Source of the DNA: Methylosinus sp. Sm6 | GTDB lineage: Bacteria > Pseudomonadota > Alphaproteobacteria > Rhizobiales > Beijerinckiaceae | Direction: 5' to 3' | Length of the DNA stretch: 64,000 nucleotides | Assembly (NCBI RefSeq): GCF_019802345.1 | Contig: NZ_JAINDZ010000023.1 | Location: 1 to 64,000 of the forward strand | Shown here: positions 9,331 to 16,332 of the stretch, piece after piece | Position numbering within the stretch: position 1 is the first letter of the stretch | Layout: each line of letters begins with the position of its first letter | Program-made: the position numbers and the translations under genes | Notes under the pieces: model-generated | Seen by the model: only the letters and a program-made list of their open reading frames with translations | What the model was told of the DNA's origin: nothing | The model's database searches: none

Positions 9331-9514
9331 TTTGCTCTCCTCGGGCGTTGCGCCCGGTTGTGTCGCGCCGAAGATCGGCGCCTGTTCCGCGCGAGCGAAA
9401 AGAACCGCCACGGCAGCCCATCACTGGCCGGGCGGTTCGGAAGCGGAGCTTATAAGGGGAAAGACGCGCGAAAAGCAAGCGGGGCGCTCCAGATCTCGTG
9501 ACCCGCGGGTCGCC

Positions 9515-10066
9515 TCAAATCGGCTCCGGCCCGCGCGAAATCGCCGCGACGCCGGTGCGCGAGACCTCGACGAGACCGATCGGGCGCATCAGGTCGACGA
9601 ATTCGTCGATCTTGTTCGGCTTGCCGGTCAGCTCGAAGATGAAGCTCTCGGCCGTCGCGTCGACGACGCGGGCGCGAAAAGCGTCGGCGATCTGCAAGGC
9701 GGCGGTGCGGTTCTCGCCCTTGCCGCGCACCTTGACCATGGCGAGCTCGCGCTCGAGCGAGCGGGCCGAGACGGTGAGATCTGTGACCGTGTGCACCGGC
9801 ACGAGGCGCTCGAGCTGGTGCTGGATCTGCTCGATCGTCTCCGGCGTGCCGGAGGTCACCACGGTGATGCGCGAGAGATGCTCGGCATGGGCGACCTCGG
9901 CGACCGTCAGGCTCTCGATATTATAGCCGCGCCCCGAGAACAGGCCGACGACGCGCGCCAGAACGCCCGGCTCATTGTCGACCAATACCGAGAGCGTATG
10001 CGTCTCGACATTGGACCGCGCCGACGGCGAGGAATAGGGCGAGGGAGGAGAGAGGGGAGCGTTCAT
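9515..10066 (-). CDS. ilvH: Acetolactate synthase small (regulatory) subunit
   Basis: This 183-residue regulatory subunit of acetohydroxyacid synthase supports activity and gives valine feedback inhibition. The ACT domain starts at residue 22 with HTLSVLVDNEPGVLARVVGLF and includes GRGYNIESLTVA, read here as two blocks. The second domain carries ELAMVKV and FELTGKPNKIDEF. A low-complexity Ser/Pro N-terminus of about 20 residues precedes it. It is downstream of ilvB on the same strand, with a 94-base gap filled by a heptamer inverted repeat. Joint control by the attenuator ahead of ilvB is likely. Confidence 0.96.
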   Translation of the reverse strand: MNAPLSPPSPYSSPSARSNVETHTLSVLVDNEPGVLARVVGLFSGRGYNIESLTVAEVAHAEHLSRITVVTSGTPETIEQIQHQLERLVPVHTVTDLTVSARSLERELAMVKVRGKGENRTAALQIADAFRARVVDATAESFIFELTGKPNKIDEFVDLMRPIGLVEVSRTGVAAISRGPEPI

Positions 10067-10080
10067 GGGTTTGCTTTCCA

Positions 10081-10156
10081 GCGAGTAGCGAATAGCGAAT
10101 AGCGAATAGTCGAAAGCGGAGCGGCTCTATTCGCTATTCGCTACTCGCTATTCGCT
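10081..10156. repeat. Tandem heptamer inverted repeat between ilvB and ilvH (family R5)
   Basis: The left arm is a run of 7-base units AGCGAAT or AGCGAGT (four in tandem); the right arm is the same unit in reverse complement (CTATTCG, CTACTCG). The arms are about 30 bases each, separated by 17 bases. Together they fill the gap inside the ilvB-ilvH operon and could form a long cruciform or RNA hairpin that tunes downstream ilvH expression. A second element of the same design but different unit lies after rlmB. Confidence 0.85.
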
Positions 10157-10160
10157 CGTC

Positions 10161-11933
10161 TCACACCAGCATCTTGCCCTTCTCGTCGATGATCGAGCCG
10201 AGCTCGAGCCCTGCGTCGTCGCCGAGATCGGCGAGCAGCATGTCGTTATGCGCCTTGCCCGACGGGATCATCGGGAAGCAATTCTCGTTTTTCTCGACGA
10301 GACAGTCGAAGATCACCGGCCCGTCGTAATCGATCATCTCTTGAATCGCGCGATCGAGATCGGCCGGATCGGAGCAGCGGATTCCCTTTCCGCCGAAGGC
10401 TTCGGCGAGCTTGACGAAATCGGGCAGCGCCTCCGAATAGGAGTGCGAGTAGCGCCCGCCGTGCAGCAGCTCCTGCCACTGGCGCACCATGCCCATATAT
10501 TCATTGTTGAGGATGAACGCCTTCACCGGCAGCCGATATTGGATCGCCGTCGACATCTCCTGAATATTCATCAGGATCGAGGCCTCGCCGGCGATGTCGA
10601 CGACCAGCGACTTCGGATGCGCGAGCTGCGCGCCGATCGCCGCCGGCAGGCCATAGCCCATGGTGCCGAGCCCGCCCGATGTCATCCAGCGATTGGGCTC
10701 GTCGAAGTGATAATGCTGCGCGGCCCACATCTGATGCTGGCCGACCTCGGTCGTGATGTAGGGATCGCGATCCTTGGTGAGCGCATAGAGCCGCTGCACC
10801 GCATATTGCGGCTTGATCACCTTGTCGGAGTTGCGGAAGGCGAGCGACTTGCGCTCGCGCCATTCGTCGACCTTCTTCCACCAGGCGTCGAGCGGCTGCT
10901 TCTCCGCATGCATCGCCTCCGCGCGCCAGACGCGCACGAGGCTCTCGAGCACATGGCCGCAATCGCCGACGATCGGCAGATCGATCTTCACATTCTTGTT
11001 GATCGAGGAGCGGTCGATGTCGATGTGGATCTTCTTCGAGCCGGGCGAGAAGGCGTCGAGCCGCCCGGTGATGCGATCGTCGAAGCGCGCGCCGACGGCG
11101 ATCATCAGATCGCAGTCGTGCATCGCGTTATTGGCCTCGAAAGTGCCATGCATGCCGAGCATGCCCAGCCAATTGGGGCCCGAGCCCGGATAGGCGCCGA
11201 GGCCCATCAGCGTCGAGGTGATCGGAAATCCGGTGAGCGAGACCAATTCGCGCAGCAGCGTCGAGGCCGCGGGCCCCGAATTGATGACGCCGCCGCCGGT
11301 GTAGAAGATCGGCCGCTTGGCGGCGGCCATCATCTTCACGGCGCGGCGAATGGCGTCGGCGTCGGGCTCGAGCTTGGGCTGATAGGTCTTGTGATGGACG
11401 TTGCGCGGTCCCGTATAGGTCCCGGTGGCGAACTGCACATCCTTCGGAATGTCGATGACCACGGGGCCAGGCCGTCCGCTCGAGGCGACATAGAACGCCT
11501 CGTGCAGCACCCGCGGCAGATCCTCCACATTCTTCACCAGATAATTATGCTTGGTGCAGTGGCGGGTGATGCCGACCGTGTCGCACTCCTGAAAAGCGTC
11601 GGAGCCGATGAGATGCGTCGGCACCTGGCCGGTGATGCAGACCAGCGGAATGGAATCCATCAGCGCGTCGGTGAGGCCGGTGATGGTGTTGGTGGCGCCG
11701 GGGCCCGAGGTGACGAGCAGCACGCCCACCTTGCCGGAGGAGCGGGCATAGCCCTCGGCGGCATGAGCCGCGCCCTGCTCGTGGCGCACGAGAATGTGCT
11801 GCACCTTGTCCTGATGGAAGAGCACGTCATAGATCGGAAGCACGGCGCCGCCGGGATAGCCGAAGATAATCTCGACGCCCTGATCCTTCAGGGCTTCGAC
11901 GATCATTTCCGCTCCGGTCATATGCTTGGCCAT
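10161..11933 (-). CDS. ilvB: Acetolactate synthase large (catalytic) subunit
   Basis: This 590-residue ThDP- and FAD-dependent enzyme makes acetolactate or acetohydroxybutyrate, the first shared step of branched-chain amino acid synthesis. Seen are the catalytic Glu region (LVRHEQGAAHAAEGYARS), the FAD domain, and the ThDP/Mg motif starting VVDIAGEASILMNIQE near residue 455, in which GEAS replaces the more usual GDGS or GDAS. MAKHMTGAEM is taken as the start because GGAG lies eight bases upstream; an extra 17 residues upstream are unconserved. An attenuator precedes the gene. Confidence 0.97.
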   Translation of the reverse strand: MAKHMTGAEMIVEALKDQGVEIIFGYPGGAVLPIYDVLFHQDKVQHILVRHEQGAAHAAEGYARSSGKVGVLLVTSGPGATNTITGLTDALMDSIPLVCITGQVPTHLIGSDAFQECDTVGITRHCTKHNYLVKNVEDLPRVLHEAFYVASSGRPGPVVIDIPKDVQFATGTYTGPRNVHHKTYQPKLEPDADAIRRAVKMMAAAKRPIFYTGGGVINSGPAASTLLRELVSLTGFPITSTLMGLGAYPGSGPNWLGMLGMHGTFEANNAMHDCDLMIAVGARFDDRITGRLDAFSPGSKKIHIDIDRSSINKNVKIDLPIVGDCGHVLESLVRVWRAEAMHAEKQPLDAWWKKVDEWRERKSLAFRNSDKVIKPQYAVQRLYALTKDRDPYITTEVGQHQMWAAQHYHFDEPNRWMTSGGLGTMGYGLPAAIGAQLAHPKSLVVDIAGEASILMNIQEMSTAIQYRLPVKAFILNNEYMGMVRQWQELLHGGRYSHSYSEALPDFVKLAEAFGGKGIRCSDPADLDRAIQEMIDYDGPVIFDCLVEKNENCFPMIPSGKAHNDMLLADLGDDAGLELGSIIDEKGKMLV

Positions 11934-11982
11934 GCTCGTTACTCCGATCGGCTCATCAAAGTCGCGCCGAGGCGCGGGCAAC

Positions 11983-12004
11983 AAAAAAGGCCCTCGAAGG
12001 GCCT
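11983..12004 (-). terminator. Attenuator terminator of the ilvBH leader
   Basis: On the minus strand the stem AGGCCCT-TCG-AGGGCCT is followed by a run of T. It lies 50 bases before the ilvB start and 30 bases after the leader-peptide stop, the classical place for an attenuator. A smaller hairpin, TCGGG-GCTGA-CCCGA, spans the leader stop codon and could be an alternative structure. GGGGCT in that region can also pair with the 5' arm of the terminator, giving an antiterminator. Confidence 0.88.
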
Positions 12005-12033
12005 CGGATAAGCGCCGGCGGCGGAAGCTCGGG

Positions 12034-12084
12034 TCAGCCCCGATCCGTCCCCAGCGCCCGTCTTACGAGAAGAATGCCGCCCAC
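12034..12084 (-). CDS. ilvBH leader peptide (16 aa)
   Basis: A GTG start with AAGGAG seven bases upstream opens a 16-codon frame: MGGILLVRRALGTDRG. It contains Ile-Leu-Leu-Val in a row plus another Leu, the amino acids made by this pathway. It sits between a good promoter and the attenuator terminator, ahead of ilvB. Ribosome stalling at the branched-chain codons would favour read-through into ilvB, as in known ilv leaders. The peptide itself is not expected to have another function. Confidence 0.85.
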   Translation of the reverse strand: MGGILLVRRALGTDRG

Positions 12085-12115
12085 GGCTCCGCTCCTTCGA
12101 GAAATGCAGGACGGA

Positions 12116-12144
12116 ATGTTAGGAGAGAAGCCGGAGCGGGTCAA
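12116..12144 (-). promoter_or_regulatory. Predicted sigma70-type promoter for the ilv leader
   Basis: On the minus strand TTGACC is followed after 17 bases by TAACAT. Transcription would start about 25 bases before the GTG of the leader peptide. Position and spacing fit; no experiment is implied. Confidence 0.65.
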
Positions 12145-12366
12145 GACGCTGTTCACAGACGCCGTTCCACAGGCGCACGCGCTGCGCTGGCGCCGGCTCG
12201 CCTCTCACGCCATCCTGCACGGGGAGGCATTTCAATGACCGATTTCATCGCGACAGCGGCAAGGGCCGCGCGCCCGCTCTTCCGGTGGCGGAAGCGCTCG
12301 AGGAAAAACCGTTCGAGACGCGCCGTCTCGCCCCACTTCTTCAGGAGGCGCCTTTCCGGGCATGAC

Positions 12367-12476
12367 CGCGCTGATCTTCACCTGCGCGCCGATCTTCAAC
12401 AGCTTCAGGCGGATCGTTCCGCGGGTCGCATTCTTCGCGCCGGAGAGACAAGGACGGCGCAACGCGGGAAAGCGCC
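12367..12476 (-). pseudogene. IS1380-family transposase remnant (C-terminal fragment)
   Basis: A short minus-strand frame holds HWRFPALRRPCLSGAKNAT and then RGTIRLKLLKIGAQVKIS. The latter resembles the C-terminal block of IS1380-type DDE transposases (RxTIRLKLLKIGA), recalled from memory. The usual downstream block is missing, and upstream the frame runs into the palindromic repeat element, so this is a decayed fragment. Apart from this and the ilv leader promoter, I see nothing in the 390-odd bases upstream of the palindromic element; a weak plus-strand frame with GGGGAGG before an ATG at 12237 has no recognisable product. Confidence 0.45.
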
Positions 12477-12607
12477 AGTGGTCTGCTTCATCGAATTTGA
12501 TGGGCTTCGAGAGCGAGCCTGAAAGCTCGCGGTCCAGGGGCCGCGCTTGGACCACGAGCCTTCAGGCTCGCCCTTTCACCCTGTCAAATCGACCGAATCA
12601 CGCCACT
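12477..12607. mobile_element. MITE-like palindromic element with R1 double hairpin
   Basis: The 131-bp element starts AGTGGTCTGCTTCATCGAA and ends, read inward from the other side, AGTGGCGTGATTCGGTCGA. The two ends agree at AGTGGNNTGNTTC, like imperfect terminal inverted repeats. Inside are two R1 hairpins (GCGAGCCTGAAAGCTCGC and ACGAGCCTTCAGGCTCGC) joined by a GGTCCAGG...CTTGGACC spacer. The same ends flank the element at 52.2 kb in opposite orientation. It abuts the stop codon of the TetR gene. Confidence 0.65.
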
Positions 12608-12610
12608 AGA

Positions 12611-13264
12611 CTAGGTCGTCGCCGCTTCGGCCACGCCATAGGCTTTGAAGAAGACGGCCAGGCCGGCCTCCATGACTCGCTCGGCCTCCTCCTGATCGCG
12701 CAGCTCGAGACCGAGCGCGACGCGGAACGGCATGTCGAGCAGCACCAGATTGATCAGCTGGTCGGCGGCGAGATCGGCGTCCTCGAAAGCGAGAAGCCCC
12801 TTGGCCTTGGCCTCCTCGAGATAAGCCGCGACGAAATCGACGACGAGTTGACGGCCGCTCCTGAAGTAGAGCTGGCAGAGATCGGGGAAGCGCCACCGCT
12901 CGCCCGATACGGTCTGAAAAAAGGCCGTCGACTCCTTGGTGAGGAAATGTCGAACGAAGTGGCTACAGAGCGCGTGCAGCGCCGGCCCGATGCCTTCGTC
13001 GAGATCGGGAGACGGCAGCGTCACGCATTTTTCCCGGCATTCCGCCTGGATCAGATGGCTGAACAGCGCCTCCTTGCTGGGAAAATAGGCGTAGAGCGTC
13101 GCCTTGGACACGCCCGCGCGGCGCGCAATGGCGTCCATGCTGGTGTCCGAAAATCCCTGCTCCAGGAATTGCGCGCGCGCAGCCGAAAGGATTTGGCATT
13201 CCTTGCGGCCAGGAACGTGCTCCTCCGCCGGCTCCGACGCTGGCGTTATTGCCTCTGATGTCAT
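12611..13264 (-). CDS. TetR/AcrR-family transcriptional regulator
   Basis: This 217-residue regulator has an N-terminal helix-turn-helix (ILSAARAQFLEQGFSDTSMD, then AIARRAGVSKATLYAYFPSK at about residues 45-64). A ligand-binding C-terminal domain of about 140 residues follows, typical of the AcrR-like subgroup with a TetR_C_7-type tail. It is divergent from the RND efflux operon. The intergenic region holds a perfect 8-1-8 palindrome at the predicted efflux start site, so it is very likely the local repressor. The inducer is unknown. Confidence 0.92.
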   Translation of the reverse strand: MTSEAITPASEPAEEHVPGRKECQILSAARAQFLEQGFSDTSMDAIARRAGVSKATLYAYFPSKEALFSHLIQAECREKCVTLPSPDLDEGIGPALHALCSHFVRHFLTKESTAFFQTVSGERWRFPDLCQLYFRSGRQLVVDFVAAYLEEAKAKGLLAFEDADLAADQLINLVLLDMPFRVALGLELRDQEEAERVMEAGLAVFFKAYGVAEAATT

Positions 13265-13417
13265 AGCGACTGATCCAATCTCCGCTGCATCACTCTAGGA
13301 CGTCTCTCCGCTTTTTCATAACCCTCGGGGCGGCCGATCGCCGCTCCGTCCCGCGCCGGGGGAGCCGCGCCGCTCGGAAAAAGCAGGGACTTCGCGCCCG
13401 GCGGCCCGGTTTCAGCA

Positions 13418-13446
13418 TTGACACACGAGCCGCAGGTTAACATAAT
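13418..13446 (+). promoter_or_regulatory. Predicted sigma70-type promoter of the RND efflux operon
   Basis: TTGACA and CATAAT are separated by exactly 17 bases, nearly a consensus promoter. The expected start site falls about seven bases further on, at the edge of the operator palindrome. Confidence 0.75.
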
Positions 13447-13455
13447 GGGCGACAG

Positions 13456-13472
13456 AACTGAACGGTTCAGTT
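13456..13472. promoter_or_regulatory. Probable TetR-family operator
   Basis: AACTGAACGGTTCAGTT is a perfect inverted repeat of 8+1+8 bases. It lies at +3 to +20 relative to the predicted start of the efflux operon and about 190 bases from the TetR start. Length and symmetry fit a TetR-dimer site. Confidence 0.75.
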
Positions 13473-13499
13473 TTATTTTGCGTCACGAGGCGACTCACC

Positions 13500-15140
13500 G
13501 TGCCCTGCAGCAAATTCGCCGGCCGTGCAATGATTGTTCCGACGCGCGCCGGCTCTTCCTCCCCCGATCGCAGGCTCCCGCAGGCGGTACGCGCGGGCGC
13601 CGTCGGCGCCCTGACGGCGGTGACGCTCACGGGCTGCGCGGTCGGACCCGATTTCGTCCCCCCGCCGGCTCCGGCGGCGGCCGGATATGGAGCGATCGCG
13701 TCCACGACCCAATCCGCCCCGACGGCCGGCGGAGCCTCGCAGAGGCTGGCCCACGGCCGCGACACGCCCGGCCAATGGTGGGCGCTGTTCCGTTCGCCGC
13801 GGCTCTCCGCTCTGGTCGAGGAAGCGGTCGCGAATCATCCGAACATCGCCGCGGCCGAAGCGGCTCTGCGGCAGGCGCGGGAAACCATCGAGGCGGATCG
13901 CGGATCGTTCTTTCCGAGCGCCGCCCTCGGCCACAGCTTCACCCGCAGCCAGACGTCGACGGCGCAATATGGCGGTCTCGGCGGCTCCTCCAGCTCTCTG
14001 CTGCTCTACTCGCTGCACAACTCCAATGTGTCGGTGTCCTTCACGCCGGACGTCTTCGGCAAGACGCAGCGCACGGTGGAGAGCGACGAGGCGGCGGCCG
14101 AATATCAGCGGTTCCAGCTCGAGGCGACCTATCTCGCGCTGACCGCCAATGTCGTGACGGCGGCGATCTCCGACGGGTCCTACGCCGCCCAGATCAAGGT
14201 CACGCGCGAATTGATCGCGGCCTATCGCGCGCAGCTGGGGCTGCTGGAGAAGCGATTCGAGCTCGGCGCGGTGAGCCAGGCGGACGTCCTGTCCGAGCGC
14301 ACGCTGCTGGCGCAGGCCGAGGCCACGCTGCCGCCGCTCGAGAAGGCGCGCGCGCAAAATCGCAATCTGCTGATGGCCTATCTCGGCCGCTTCCCCAACG
14401 GCGACAAAGGCGAGGCGGTCGACATCGCCAATCTGAAGCTTCCGCGCGAGCTGCCGGTCAGCCTTCCGGTCGCGCTGGTGCGCCAGCGCCCGGACGTGCT
14501 CGCAGCCGAGAGCCAGCTGCATCAGGCGAGCGCGCAGGTCGGCGTCGCCACGGCGAACATGCTGCCGCAATTCACGCTTTCGGCGTCGGGCGGAACCACG
14601 GGCGCTGATTTCGCGCAGCTGCTGACGCCGCAGACCATGGTCTACACGCTGGCGGCGCAAGCCTCGGCGCAAGTGTTCGACGCAGGGACGCTGTTCCACC
14701 AGCGCGAGGCCAAGGTCGCGGCGCTGGACCAATCGGCGGCGCAATATCGCGCCACCGTCATCTCCGCGGTGCAAAATGTCGCCGACGCGCTGCAGGCTGT
14801 CGCTCATGACGCCGCCACATTGCGCGCGCAAGTCGCGGCGGAAAAAACGGCGGCCAAGAGCCTCGAGATCGCGCGCATCCAATATTCCGTCGGCGCGACC
14901 AATTACTCGATCGTTCTCAACGCCGAGCAGACGCTGCTCAACGCGCGTCTCGCCCGCGTGCGGGCGCAGGCGGCGCGCTTCGCCGATACGGCGGCGCTGT
15001 TTCAGTCGCTCGGCGGCGGCTGGTGGAACCGCATCGACGAGACGCCCGCCTCGGCGCCCAAGCCCACCGATCCCATTGCCCTGTCCCCGATCGCCGCGGC
15101 GGTCCGGGCGGAAGCGGAGAAACATCGCAATGCTCGCTGA
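13500..15140 (+). CDS. RND efflux outer-membrane lipoprotein (OprM/NodT family)
   Basis: This TolC-like channel is the outer-membrane part of the tripartite pump. The start shown is a GTG with GAGG nine bases upstream; an ATG ten codons later is an alternative. A signal sequence ends in the lipobox LTGC (Cys 46 from the GTG), followed by AVGPDFVPPPAP, the signature of this family. Two repeated OEP domains with long helices follow (for example WWALFRSPRLSALVEEA and FELGAVSQADVLSERT). The gene overlaps the adaptor gene by 11 bases, so translation is probably coupled. Confidence 0.92.
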   Translation: MPCSKFAGRAMIVPTRAGSSSPDRRLPQAVRAGAVGALTAVTLTGCAVGPDFVPPPAPAAAGYGAIASTTQSAPTAGGASQRLAHGRDTPGQWWALFRSPRLSALVEEAVANHPNIAAAEAALRQARETIEADRGSFFPSAALGHSFTRSQTSTAQYGGLGGSSSSLLLYSLHNSNVSVSFTPDVFGKTQRTVESDEAAAEYQRFQLEATYLALTANVVTAAISDGSYAAQIKVTRELIAAYRAQLGLLEKRFELGAVSQADVLSERTLLAQAEATLPPLEKARAQNRNLLMAYLGRFPNGDKGEAVDIANLKLPRELPVSLPVALVRQRPDVLAAESQLHQASAQVGVATANMLPQFTLSASGGTTGADFAQLLTPQTMVYTLAAQASAQVFDAGTLFHQREAKVAALDQSAAQYRATVISAVQNVADALQAVAHDAATLRAQVAAEKTAAKSLEIARIQYSVGATNYSIVLNAEQTLLNARLARVRAQAARFADTAALFQSLGGGWWNRIDETPASAPKPTDPIALSPIAAAVRAEAEKHRNAR

Positions 15141-16317
15141 TTCGATTTCTTCTTCGCGTGATCGCCGCGGCTTCAGGGCGAAGCCGATGGCGATCATGCT
15201 GGCGATCGTCGCTGTCGTCTTCGGCCTTCTCTATGGCTTCGTCGCCTTTCGCTCGGCCATGATCAAGCAGTTCCTCGCCGGCATGGCCAATCCGCCGCAG
15301 ACCGTTTCAGTGACCACGGCCGCGTTTCAGGACTGGCGGCCGAAGCAGACCGCGGTCGGCACATTCCGCGCCGTCAACGGCGCCGATCTCTCGCTCGAGG
15401 TCGCGGGCATAGTGGAGAAGATCCATTTCCAATCGGGCGAGCAGGTCGCGGAAGGACAGCTGCTCCTCGAGCTGCGCAAGGACACGGATACGACGCGGCT
15501 CGCCTCGCTGCAGGCCTCGGCCGAGCTCGCCGGCATCACTCTGCGCCGCGATCAATCCCAGCTGAAGCTGCATGCGACGAGCCAGGCGACCGTCGACACC
15601 GACGTCGCCAACCTCAAGAGCGCCGAGGCGCAGGTCGCGCAGCAGGAGGCGGTCATCGCGCAGAAGACCTTGCGCGCGCCCTTCGCCGGCCGGCTCGGCA
15701 TTCGCGGCGTCGATCTCGGCCAATATATCGGCGCCGGCTCGGTCATCGTGACGCTGCAGGCGCTCGATCCGATCTTCCTCGATTTCACCTTGCCGCAGCA
15801 GGCGCTGAACGGCGTCGATGTCGGCCAGCCGATCGACGCCAATGTCGACGCTTTTCCGGGTAAGAAATTCACCGGCAAGATCATCGCGATCAACTCCAAG
15901 GTCGATCAGGCGAGCCGCAATGTGCAGGTGCGCGCGAGCCTCGCCAACGCCGATCATAAGCTCACGCCCGGAATGTTCGCCCAAATCGACATCGTGACCG
16001 GACAATCCGAGCGGCGGATCACTCTGCCGCAGACGGCGATCGTCTATGCGCCGTTCGGCAATTCGGTGTTTTTGGTGCAGAAGAGCGGCGCGGCGGACGA
16101 CAAGACGGCGCCGGCCGGCGCCGGCCTCACGGCGCAGCAGGCTTTCGTTCGTCTCGGCGCGACGCGCGGCGACGAGGTCGCCGTGCTGGAGGGGGTCCCA
16201 GAAGGCGCGACCGTCGTCGCCGCCGGACAGGTGAAGCTCAGAAACGGCTCGCCGCTGAAAATTTCCGACGCGCCGCAGCCGCCCGTCGACGCCGATCCCA
16301 AGCCCGTGGATCAGTGA
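15130..16317 (+). CDS. RND efflux periplasmic adaptor (membrane fusion protein)
   Basis: This 395-residue adaptor links the inner-membrane pump to the outer-membrane channel. One N-terminal membrane anchor lies at about residues 20-40. The lipoyl/barrel-sandwich halves are seen at GIVEKIHFQSGEQVAEGQLL and LRAPFAGRLGIRGVDLGQY, on either side of a short helical hairpin. The beta-barrel and membrane-proximal domains follow, up to VYAPFGNSVFLV and GLRNG-like KLRNGSPLKI. The start overlaps the end of the channel gene; GGAG lies upstream. It is the second gene of the operon. Confidence 0.93.
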   Translation: MLADSISSSRDRRGFRAKPMAIMLAIVAVVFGLLYGFVAFRSAMIKQFLAGMANPPQTVSVTTAAFQDWRPKQTAVGTFRAVNGADLSLEVAGIVEKIHFQSGEQVAEGQLLLELRKDTDTTRLASLQASAELAGITLRRDQSQLKLHATSQATVDTDVANLKSAEAQVAQQEAVIAQKTLRAPFAGRLGIRGVDLGQYIGAGSVIVTLQALDPIFLDFTLPQQALNGVDVGQPIDANVDAFPGKKFTGKIIAINSKVDQASRNVQVRASLANADHKLTPGMFAQIDIVTGQSERRITLPQTAIVYAPFGNSVFLVQKSGAADDKTAPAGAGLTAQQAFVRLGATRGDEVAVLEGVPEGATVVAAGQVKLRNGSPLKISDAPQPPVDADPKPVDQ

Positions 16318-16332
16318 ACGGAGACAGCGAAC

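Noticed and set aside
10067-10160. CRISPR-like array because of short repeated units
   Set aside because: Units are contiguous heptamers in two complementary arms without spacers, so it is an inverted tandem repeat and not a CRISPR array.
12235-12525. Plus-strand frame beginning MTDFIATAARAARPLF with GGGGAGG upstream
   Set aside because: The product has no recognisable pattern, is Arg-rich like a shadow frame, and the region is better explained by the transposase remnant and the repeat element.
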